From an uncultured Peptococcaceae bacterium (GTDB lineage Bacteria; Bacillota; Limnochordia; Darwinibacteriales; Darwinibacteriaceae), in contig CALKAR010000194.1 of assembly GCA_937988745.1 (NCBI GenBank), positions 1-5,617 on the forward strand: 5,617 bases of DNA, given 5' to 3'. Positions 1-5,617 of the stretch are shown here, one piece after another. The notes beneath the pieces were generated by a model, which saw nothing but the letters and a program-made list of their open reading frames with translations, ran no database searches and was not told where the DNA came from. A program made the translations under genes and the position numbers. How positions within the stretch are numbered: the first letter of the stretch is position 1; every line of letters begins with the position of its first letter.

Positions 1-1451
1 TGCTCCGGTACGCTCACAAACTTCTCTTCTAATGTCTCATTATCAATATAGGAGAACTGGACATCGTAAAACTCCATACCACCTATCTTCTTGAGCTGCT
101 CCTTGACCCGTCTGCGACCAACCAAAGCATAGCGCAGAATTTCTTCCAGTTCGTCACGGGAAAACTCACCGTGAGGATAGAGGAGTTTGATCAACCCCGA
201 AACAGACTTCCGTACAGCAATTACATCGCGTTGATTGAGGTTATTCCCCAGTTTAAAGTGCTTTGACAAGGCATCGGTAAAGGATCTCTTGCGCATTTCC
301 CGGAAAAACTCAGCGAGATAATCAGAGATGAACCCATAGCGATCGGTAATAAACTCCGGTCGCATTTTGGGGATTTCCCATCCTGGAAGGTAGTAATGCA
401 TTCGATCGAAAAAGGCGGAATCGGTAGCCATGGCTTCTGGGAAAGGCTCAAACAGGTGAGACGTCTTAATCAGGACATCAACGCTTTGATTAATGTTACC
501 AACGAAGACCATGGAGGCGGATGCTGCTTTTTCCTCTTTGCCTCTTGCAAAGGATCCGGAGGCCATGTAATCCTTCATGATCTGTATTCCATCTTTGTCC
601 TTGAATCTGATCCCGGCCACTTCATCAAAAGCTACCACGTCCCACATACCCACCAAGCCCACTTGACGTGAGGCCATGTTGTAGAACAGATTAGCCACGG
701 TCGTTTGGCCGCCCGACACTAGAATTGAATTGGGAGAGAGTTCTTTGTAGACGTGAGACTTACCGGTTCCACGAGGGCCGAGTTCGCACAGGTTGTAGTT
801 GTTTTCGACAAATGGAATCAATCGAGCCAACAGATGCCACTTTACGCTGTACTCAAACTGCGTCGGTTCCAATCCGGAAGAGCGGATCAGGACATCAATC
901 CACTCCTCCTTACTGAACTGTTTACGTCCTTCCAGTATCTCTTCTAAGTTCATGTTTGGCATCTGAATCGGGGTAAGACTCGCAATCTGGAAGGGGCTGG
1001 CATTCTTCTCCGTCTCATCATAGAAATAATCAAGCTTGACAATGCACCAAATGCCTCCGACCAGGAGTTTCTCGTATACCTTGACATAATGAGGAGCCAC
1101 GGTCACCTTATTGATCCCAAGATTGGAGAACTCAGCTTCGTAGACGTCGCGCTGCTGGTTTAGCTTGACCGTTACCTTGTCGATTACGGTGAACTGTCCC
1201 AGCTCCCGGATCTTGGATTTCACCTTTTCTGCCTCATCAGGTCTGACAAAGTTGTCTGCTAAGATTTTCTTAACCTGCTGAACTCCTGCAGCAATGCTCT
1301 CCTCGTCATCGGTAGCACAGTACATTCCCAGTAAGTACTCTAGAACATAGACTGGGACGTTCGCACCTTCTTTGATTGATTTCGTCAGATCCTTGCGTAC
1401 CACTCTGCCCGCAAATACTTGATTAAGTTTCTGATCCAAATCAACTGCCAT
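1..1451 (-). CDS. brxL: BrxL, Lon-related AAA+ protein of BREX type 1 (3' end outside window)
   Basis: An open frame runs from ATG at 1451 to the left edge without a stop, giving 483 complete codons. The protein starts MAVDLDQKLNQVFAGRVVRK, a typical BrxL N-terminus. It has a Walker A motif GPRGTGKS at residues 225-232, a Walker B stretch VVAFDEVAG with D276 and E277, a probable sensor-1 asparagine in VGNIN (N319), and a candidate arginine finger in FFDRM (R350). Family members are about 650-700 residues, so the missing part should be the C-terminal Lon-like domain; its catalytic residues cannot be judged here. In the family, the N-terminal region binds DNA and the AAA+ core forms rings; BrxL is needed for phage restriction but not for methylation. 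The ATG is the only plausible start: it lies 11 bp after the pglZ stop and no other in-frame start lies between them. Identification is by motifs and gene order. Confidence 0.95.
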   Translation of the reverse strand, partial: MAVDLDQKLNQVFAGRVVRKDLTKSIKEGANVPVYVLEYLLGMYCATDDEESIAAGVQQVKKILADNFVRPDEAEKVKSKIRELGQFTVIDKVTVKLNQQRDVYEAEFSNLGINKVTVAPHYVKVYEKLLVGGIWCIVKLDYFYDETEKNASPFQIASLTPIQMPNMNLEEILEGRKQFSKEEWIDVLIRSSGLEPTQFEYSVKWHLLARLIPFVENNYNLCELGPRGTGKSHVYKELSPNSILVSGGQTTVANLFYNMASRQVGLVGMWDVVAFDEVAGIRFKDKDGIQIMKDYMASGSFARGKEEKAASASMVFVGNINQSVDVLIKTSHLFEPFPEAMATDSAFFDRMHYYLPGWEIPKMRPEFITDRYGFISDYLAEFFREMRKRSFTDALSKHFKLGNNLNQRDVIAVRKSVSGLIKLLYPHGEFSRDELEEILRYALVGRRRVKEQLKKIGGMEFYDVQFSYIDNETLEEKFVSVPE

Positions 1452-1463
1452 GCCCCGCCCCCC
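1452..1463 (-). promoter_or_regulatory. G-rich ribosome binding site of brxL
   Basis: The spacer between pglZ and brxL reads GGGGGCGGGGC on the coding strand, and the last G of the pglZ TAG extends the first run to six. There is no classic GGAGG. A GGGGG run at 1458-1462 can pair with the CCUCC core of 16S rRNA through one G-U wobble and sits 6 nt before the ATG, a normal spacing. The short gap to the pglZ stop also suggests that ribosomes finishing pglZ help start brxL. That it acts as the Shine-Dalgarno site is inference. Confidence 0.5.
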
Positions 1464-4018
1464 TAGAAGTCAAAGTCATGCATGATGCCTAGATCAATCA
1501 TAAATGGCACCCGATCATAGACCTTCTCCACAGTTTCTTCTATGTCTTCCAGAATCAGGTAGTAGGTAACACTACGATCATAGGTTTGGCTCTTGAGATT
1601 AAACCGTAACCTGAGGTTCCGTTCTTCAGCTTGCGTGCTTTCACTATCTGCCAGCAAAGGGACCTCATCCGAAATGATGTTGCCATCAGGATCGATGAAA
1701 TAGGCTTTTAGCTGTCTCGCCGTTTTCTTGCCTCCGACAGGTTCTGTTTGGAAAAAGTTGAGGGTGAATATGCTATTTGTGATCCTACGAATATCAGTCG
1801 TTAGGCGCACGTCGACCTTAGTAACCTCTTTGCTAGGATCCTTTTTCCTGTCATTGGTGAAATGAACCAATGGAATAACTATTTCCTGCAGACTAGCACC
1901 ACCATGAACAAACCTTTGACCTCCGCCTTGTAGTCTATACCGATTGTGACCCTTTGGTACAACAGCGACAGAAGTACTCTCTGAACCCAACAGATACTTC
2001 AGCTCAATACTCAGCGTGCTAGGAACATCAACGGGTTCATCAAAAAGCATAAAGCGGCGGTTAGATGAAATGGGTGTGACGTCGCTGCGCTGAGTCTTGT
2101 CGCTTTCTTCTAAAGGACGTCTCTGATATATAAACCCATGGTCGCTCGTAATATAAAGATTGACTTCTGTTAGGTTCTTGGTTAGCAAATCTACGGCTTC
2201 AACAATTTCCTCCAAAGCTCTTTCAACCGCTTCGAAGGTTCTTTCTTCGGTCTGGGCGTTGTCACCGATGGCATCGATGGTGTTGTGGTACACATAGACA
2301 ACGTGTTTACCCTTTACCGTATTCCTCAAAGTTTGTCTATCCATCTGCACTAGTTCAGACATGTGCAGGGCTATTGAATCGGTTTCTTTGCGCTGAAGGA
2401 TTCTCTGGCGGTTTTCCAGTCCTGCAGAACTAACGCTATCAACTAGCACCTCAGAACCTGTAATTTCCAGCTTCTGATAGGGCAGCAGAACCGCCATGCC
2501 TAGCTGCGTATAAGACGGAACGACGCCCTGCAGTGAATCAAGTTTGGAAACTCCTCTTAGACTTTGGTTAAGGAGTTCGGCCAGTTCATGTCCAGCTTCA
2601 TAGCGCAGTGCATCAGACACGATCACAAAGACGCGTCCTTTACGCTTGATCACAGGTTCAATGTAGGTCTGATAGAAATGCTGCTGTCGCTGAGCTCTTA
2701 GTCTTAACCAGTTTCCGGCGAGCTCGTCCTCAACGAGCTTTGACCACCTGACTGCCAGCTCAGGCAGGAACCAATTACAGTATAGGTTTTCGACCGCCTC
2801 GCTCAGGTGGTGTAGTAAATCGAGTCCTTTAGCCTTTCTGTAGGCTAAACAGAATTTACGGTAGGCGTAATCCGCCCTGTAGTATTCATTCGCATAGGCT
2901 TCGAACATAACATCGGCAGTGTCAGCGACAAAACTTCTATGCTCCTTTCGAAAGCGGAAGAGTTGAATAGCCCAATAAATAGCATCGTAAATGGCTTCGT
3001 ACCGTCCGTAGAAGTGTTTCGTTCTCCGCCCAATGATGACGTCTTCGTATTGCGAGAAGTTCTCCGCACCATTTAGCAAACTGCGGAGAATGCGGATGAT
3101 TACGGCCTTATCTAGACTTGGGAAAACGTCTGCATCGCGGATTTCATGGAGTTCCCACTCCTCAAGGTAGGTGGAGAGATGAAGAACATCTTCTATATCC
3201 CCTACTAACTCAGCAAAACGCTGACCATCTACTGCGTGTTTCATAAAGTGATCGATGAAAACCACACAGTTAGATGTACGGCGTAAGAGAAAGTCCTGCC
3301 AAGTCTGGGGCAAATCACCATGAAACTGCTCAGCGAAAGCTGTAATCACTAGACTAATAAAGAGGGTCTCTAGATTTTTCCGAGGAGCAGTATACCCAAA
3401 CTCTCGATCTACAACTTGCCAGAAGGCCTCTTCGTCGCCGAACTTCAAGATCTCTTGCCAGATCCTGTTCTCGTCTTCATTTAATGATTCACAAAATACC
3501 GCCCTCAATGAATCTGCGAAATTACTGGATTTCTGTCCCGCTAGTACAGAAAGAACGGCGACATCGACGGTGCGTTCACTGTAGTCCTCAACACCATAGC
3601 TGACAAAACGAACCGTTCTGTCCTTACTGCGGAAAAACCGTTCGTAACGTGTGAACACTCCACGCAAGGACTGGGGCACGTTTAGCTCGTTCATCACCAT
3701 GGAAATCCTATCAGCGGAGAACTCGGAGCTATACAACAAGGTGTCTACGAACCAGTTGTCATGATCATCAGGTCGTGGCTGGTTTGAATAGATCAAGAAA
3801 TTGGTGTGGGGTTCTAATTCCTCGATAGTGTACTTAGTTAAGAAGTTATTGGTTTCAGTCAAGCGCCAAATCTTGGCGTTCGAAAGCTCCAGCTTCTCCA
3901 CGTCTTCGGCGAACTCACCCTTAGCATCGTACCAGAAGAGGATGCGCCGATTCGCGCCCGTAGGGGGCTGTTTTCGAAACATATCCTCCAAGGTTTGCCT
4001 AATCTGGTCCAGATTCAC
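1463..4018 (-). CDS. pglZ: PglZ, BREX type 1 (type A) alkaline-phosphatase-like protein
   Basis: A complete gene of 851 codons with a GTG start and a TAG stop, of normal length for type A PglZ. The N-terminal region (about 1-90) contains the family-typical ILFWYDAKGEF stretch at 27-37. Residues ~140-450 look mostly helical. The PglZ domain spans ~455-720 and ends in a mixed region (~730-851). Residues expected for the metal site of the alkaline phosphatase superfamily are present: D469 in VSDALRYE, a possible nucleophile T504 in PSYTQLGM, D582 and D586 in NTIDAIGD, D626-H627 in TSDHGF, and H705 in FVHGGASLQE. The role assignments are by analogy. PglZ is a core BREX component required for defence and for methylation with PglX; its physiological substrate is not settled. 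The pglX stop lies in the same frame 12 nt upstream, so GTG at 4018 is the only possible start near the N-terminus. The gene appears intact, with no frameshift. Confidence 0.96.
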   Translation of the reverse strand: MNLDQIRQTLEDMFRKQPPTGANRRILFWYDAKGEFAEDVEKLELSNAKIWRLTETNNFLTKYTIEELEPHTNFLIYSNQPRPDDHDNWFVDTLLYSSEFSADRISMVMNELNVPQSLRGVFTRYERFFRSKDRTVRFVSYGVEDYSERTVDVAVLSVLAGQKSSNFADSLRAVFCESLNEDENRIWQEILKFGDEEAFWQVVDREFGYTAPRKNLETLFISLVITAFAEQFHGDLPQTWQDFLLRRTSNCVVFIDHFMKHAVDGQRFAELVGDIEDVLHLSTYLEEWELHEIRDADVFPSLDKAVIIRILRSLLNGAENFSQYEDVIIGRRTKHFYGRYEAIYDAIYWAIQLFRFRKEHRSFVADTADVMFEAYANEYYRADYAYRKFCLAYRKAKGLDLLHHLSEAVENLYCNWFLPELAVRWSKLVEDELAGNWLRLRAQRQQHFYQTYIEPVIKRKGRVFVIVSDALRYEAGHELAELLNQSLRGVSKLDSLQGVVPSYTQLGMAVLLPYQKLEITGSEVLVDSVSSAGLENRQRILQRKETDSIALHMSELVQMDRQTLRNTVKGKHVVYVYHNTIDAIGDNAQTEERTFEAVERALEEIVEAVDLLTKNLTEVNLYITSDHGFIYQRRPLEESDKTQRSDVTPISSNRRFMLFDEPVDVPSTLSIELKYLLGSESTSVAVVPKGHNRYRLQGGGQRFVHGGASLQEIVIPLVHFTNDRKKDPSKEVTKVDVRLTTDIRRITNSIFTLNFFQTEPVGGKKTARQLKAYFIDPDGNIISDEVPLLADSESTQAEERNLRLRFNLKSQTYDRSVTYYLILEDIEETVEKVYDRVPFMIDLGIMHDFDF

Positions 4019-4033
4019 CCCATCACCACCTTA
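4019..4033 (-). promoter_or_regulatory. Strong ribosome binding site of pglZ overlapping the pglX stop codon
   Basis: The coding strand reads TAAGGTGGTGATGGG just before the GTG. It matches the full anti-Shine-Dalgarno complement TAAGGAGGTGAT at 11 of 12 positions. The first three bases are also the pglX stop codon. The GGTGG core ends 7 nt before GTG, which fixes that start. An ATG overlapping the site at 4021-4023 is in another frame and meets a TGA after one codon, so it is not the start. The arrangement suggests coupled translation of pglX and pglZ, with the strong site compensating for the GTG. Confidence 0.8.
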
Positions 4034-5617
4034 TCTAATCTTTGCCAGCACATTCTGGAACTTAGCGTAGTTAACAGCGACACCATCATCAAGATCAATC
4101 TCCACGCGCTTGTTGGCCAAATGGTGAATCAGTTCCTGGTACTTGCTGAGTTCGTTCATGACTTTGTCAATTTCACCAAGTCTCTTGTTCGCCGCGGTCT
4201 TCTCTCTTGCTGTCAAATCGGTTGTCAATAGCTGTCTCAGCTGCATCTCTTCGGCTGAAAGCTTGTCCTGGAACGGCAAGAGGTAATCTGTTCGAATACG
4301 CGCAATGGTGTCCCGATCATAGCGGTGCATATAGATCAGGCAGTTAAATGATCCATTAGGCGAAGAGAACAGCCAGTAGATCGGACGCTTCTTATAGGTC
4401 TTAGTATGATCCCTATAAAACTCGCGGAGGAAATACCTACGAATGGTCTCCCGAGCAGTTTCTGAGGCTCTGCGATTTAGGCTGTCTGCAATAAACTCAA
4501 GATTGTCCTCCAGCGTCTCAGGACCAAAAGTTACCCTGACAAAATCTATGAATCGGGCCACGATATCATTGTCAAAATACTCATCATCCAGGATGGTTAA
4601 GATATTATCTTCGACAGCAGGAAACGACTTGTACCTCCCAAGATCGAATTCTCCTCCTGCGTATACCAGACCGTCTTCATCTAAAGAATAACGACCAAAC
4701 ATGCAGCCAACGGCATAGGAAATAAAGGACCGAATATCCCGCTCTCGATCGGCTCTCCGGATTGTAATGTCTTCGTCTGCCACTTCGGGTGTCAGTTCGT
4801 CCTGCAACCCATAAATCTCGATGAAGATACGGTTTAGTTCTTCTTCGTTCGCTTTCAATCGCTGAAACTGTTCTTCAGCAAAGTCGGACCAGTTGTTGAA
4901 GGCCTGTTCTAATGAACTACCATCTTTGTGAACTAATAAAGGATGACGTTGGAAGTCCCAGGAATCTTCAAATATATCCCAATCAAACTTGCTAATGTAG
5001 ATAGCAGCTGTAACAAGCTGCTTAAGCCTACTCTTTTGTTCTTTGATAGCGTCTAACATGACAGGTATTCTGGCAATATCACCATTGGTAAAGCTCAATG
5101 TAGGATTAAGATGTCCCAAAAAATAAAATGACAATTTTGAACATAAGAGTCCTACTACTAAGATCGGAAGAGCGTCGTGTAGGGAAAGAGTGTTTGGAAA
5201 AGCGCATCGCCCTGTATCGTCAAAGATAGAATTGCCATTCTTGTATCGCACAGCGAAACGAGAAGAACTTAGTTTAGTCCAAGTTATGCCTTCTCTGAAA
5301 AAAAACGCTGTATTTTGCGGGCGCGATCTAAGACGACCACTGTCGTCTCGGAAGTTTCGTATTTCGTAGCCATCATTTCGCCAGTTGACTATTATATCGC
5401 GATTACCATACCATTTACGAAATGAGCCACCACTTTCACATGGATACCATGTCTCCCGATTGCGCATCGTATCCGCAACCGAAGTCGCCTTAAAATCGAT
5501 TGTATCGAAACACACTTCAAACCATCTTCTTTGAAAACCCCCATTACCTCCGGTGGCCAGACCAGCTTTGATATCGAGCAAAGACTCAAAAAAAACGCTG
5601 GCTTGAAAAATCTGCCT
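4031..5617 (-). CDS. pglX: PglX, BREX type 1 adenine-specific DNA methyltransferase, C-terminal part interrupted by adapter sequence
   Basis: An open frame enters from the right edge and ends at TAA 4031-4033, showing 528 residues of a protein normally about 1,150-1,250 long. The catalytic half with the SAM-binding and NPPY motifs lies outside. TTG at 5581 is not the start: coding sequence continues in frame to the edge. Numbering from the edge, family-typical stretches are GLATG (19-23), GGSFRKWYGN (63-72), NDGYEI (81-86), RSRPQNT (97-103), EGITW (109-113), LNPTLSFTNGDIARIPV (170-186), YAVGCMFGRYS (301-311), KKRPIYWLFSS (409-419) and DLDDGVAVNYAKFQ (508-521). The first part corresponds to the region thought to recognise the target site, the rest to the helical C-terminal domain. 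Residues 142-152 are encoded by Illumina adapter and are artificial, so this translation should not be used as a true protein. PglX methylates adenine in the BREX site to mark host DNA. It is followed 12 nt later by pglZ in the same frame. Confidence 0.95.
   Translation of the reverse strand, partial: RQIFQASVFFESLLDIKAGLATGGNGGFQRRWFEVCFDTIDFKATSVADTMRNRETWYPCESGGSFRKWYGNRDIIVNWRNDGYEIRNFRDDSGRLRSRPQNTAFFFREGITWTKLSSSRFAVRYKNGNSIFDDTGRCAFPNTLSLHDALPILVVGLLCSKLSFYFLGHLNPTLSFTNGDIARIPVMLDAIKEQKSRLKQLVTAAIYISKFDWDIFEDSWDFQRHPLLVHKDGSSLEQAFNNWSDFAEEQFQRLKANEEELNRIFIEIYGLQDELTPEVADEDITIRRADRERDIRSFISYAVGCMFGRYSLDEDGLVYAGGEFDLGRYKSFPAVEDNILTILDDEYFDNDIVARFIDFVRVTFGPETLEDNLEFIADSLNRRASETARETIRRYFLREFYRDHTKTYKKRPIYWLFSSPNGSFNCLIYMHRYDRDTIARIRTDYLLPFQDKLSAEEMQLRQLLTTDLTAREKTAANKRLGEIDKVMNELSKYQELIHHLANKRVEIDLDDGVAVNYAKFQNVLAKIR
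5161..5193. other. Illumina TruSeq adapter (read-1 primer) contamination inside pglX
   Basis: The plus strand begins AGATCGGAAGAGCGTCGTGT here and continues through GTGT at 5193, identical over all 33 bases to the reverse complement of the TruSeq read-1 sequencing primer. On the coding strand it reads from ACACTCTTTCCC to TTCCGATCT. The match stops at both ends: the base before ACAC is A, where the longer adapter has T. In the pglX frame it encodes the peptide TLSLHDALPI, a known sign of adapter read as protein in sequence databases. This is not biological sequence; it marks an assembly join. Its length is a multiple of three, so it hides as an open frame. Confidence 0.98.
5298..5310. repeat. 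Direct repeat copy 1, eight-A tract plus CGCTG
   Basis: AAAAAAAACGCTG on the plus strand, identical to 5588-5600 and 290 bp away. On the coding strand it is CAGCG followed by eight T, read as GCG TTT TTT TTC (Ala-Phe-Phe-Phe) in PglX. The two copies are read in different frames, so this is not a repeated protein motif. The match is probably chance. Confidence 0.6.
5588..5600. repeat. Direct repeat copy 2, eight-A tract plus CGCTG
   Basis: The second identical 13-base copy, near the right edge. On the coding strand it is read AGC GTT TTT TTT GAG (Ser-Val-Phe-Phe-Glu) in PglX, upstream of the GLATG stretch. The frame is correct through the tract, because the residues following it match the PglX family. 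Confidence 0.6.

Noticed and set aside
876..884. GGAAGAGCG resembling a second Illumina adapter fragment
   Set aside because: Only nine bases match, and it encodes part of a BrxL segment (LIRSSGLEPTQFEYS) that reads smoothly through; native sequence.
396..947. Plus-strand open frames of 63-91 codons opposite brxL
   Set aside because: They are antisense to conserved BrxL sequence, including the AAA+ motifs, and their translations show no domain; they are shadows of the coding constraint.
2845..3072. 75-codon minus-strand frame inside pglZ
   Set aside because: Out-of-frame shadow within the well-supported PglZ coding sequence.
3801..4231. Plus-strand open frames across the pglX-pglZ junction
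   Set aside because: Antisense to the start of pglZ and the end of pglX; no supporting ribosome site or family likeness.
5161..5193. A novel insertion or peptide domain in PglX
   Set aside because: The bases are identical to a sequencing adapter, which fully explains the odd segment.
5579..5581. TTG as the start of a 516-residue protein
   Set aside because: The frame stays open to the window edge with PglX-like residues upstream, and the protein lacks the methyltransferase half, so this is an internal leucine codon.
5392..5589. 65-codon minus-strand open frame overlapping pglX in another frame
   Set aside because: It overlaps PglX sequence that matches the family throughout; no separate ribosome site or recognisable domain.
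1..5617. A Pgl (type 2 BREX) system or a new defence system
   Set aside because: PglZ is followed directly by a BrxL protein, which is the type 1 arrangement; type 2 would be expected to carry pglW and brxD instead, and no unexplained gene is present.

Overview
The window carries the 3' half of a type 1 BREX (bacteriophage exclusion) defence operon, all on the minus strand. In transcription order (right to left) it holds the C-terminal part of the PglX adenine DNA methyltransferase (5617 to 4031, 5' end outside the window), a complete PglZ type A phosphatase-like protein (4018 to 1463), and the first ~483 residues of the Lon-related AAA+ protein BrxL (1451 to the left edge, 3' end outside). 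The genes lie 11-12 bp apart, so they almost certainly share one transcript. The other usual type 1 genes (brxA, brxB, brxC) and the first half of pglX would lie beyond the right edge. No gene-free stretch longer than about 12 bp exists, and I see no terminator, tRNA, insertion sequence or CRISPR array.

The organism is a bacterium. Base composition looks fairly balanced, and the pglZ start is preceded by a sequence nearly fully complementary to the 16S rRNA 3' end, with a GTG start. BREX operons move between phyla, so I do not assign a taxon.

How the genes work together, from the BREX family: PglX methylates an adenine in a non-palindromic site to mark self DNA. PglZ is a core component with an alkaline-phosphatase-like fold. 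BrxL is a DNA-binding AAA+ effector that helps stop phage replication. PglZ keeps its predicted metal-site residues and the visible BrxL keeps its Walker motifs, so both look functional as far as they can be read.

The most important observation is technical. Positions 5161-5193 are exactly the 33-base Illumina TruSeq read-1 primer/adapter sequence, embedded in pglX. Being 33 bases it keeps the frame open and gives a false peptide (core TLSLHDALPI) in the predicted protein. The two flanks are both good PglX sequence, but about 11 residues of the translation are artificial and some native residues are probably missing. I found no evidence of a previously undescribed system; apart from this artefact the locus is a recognisable BREX type 1 module.
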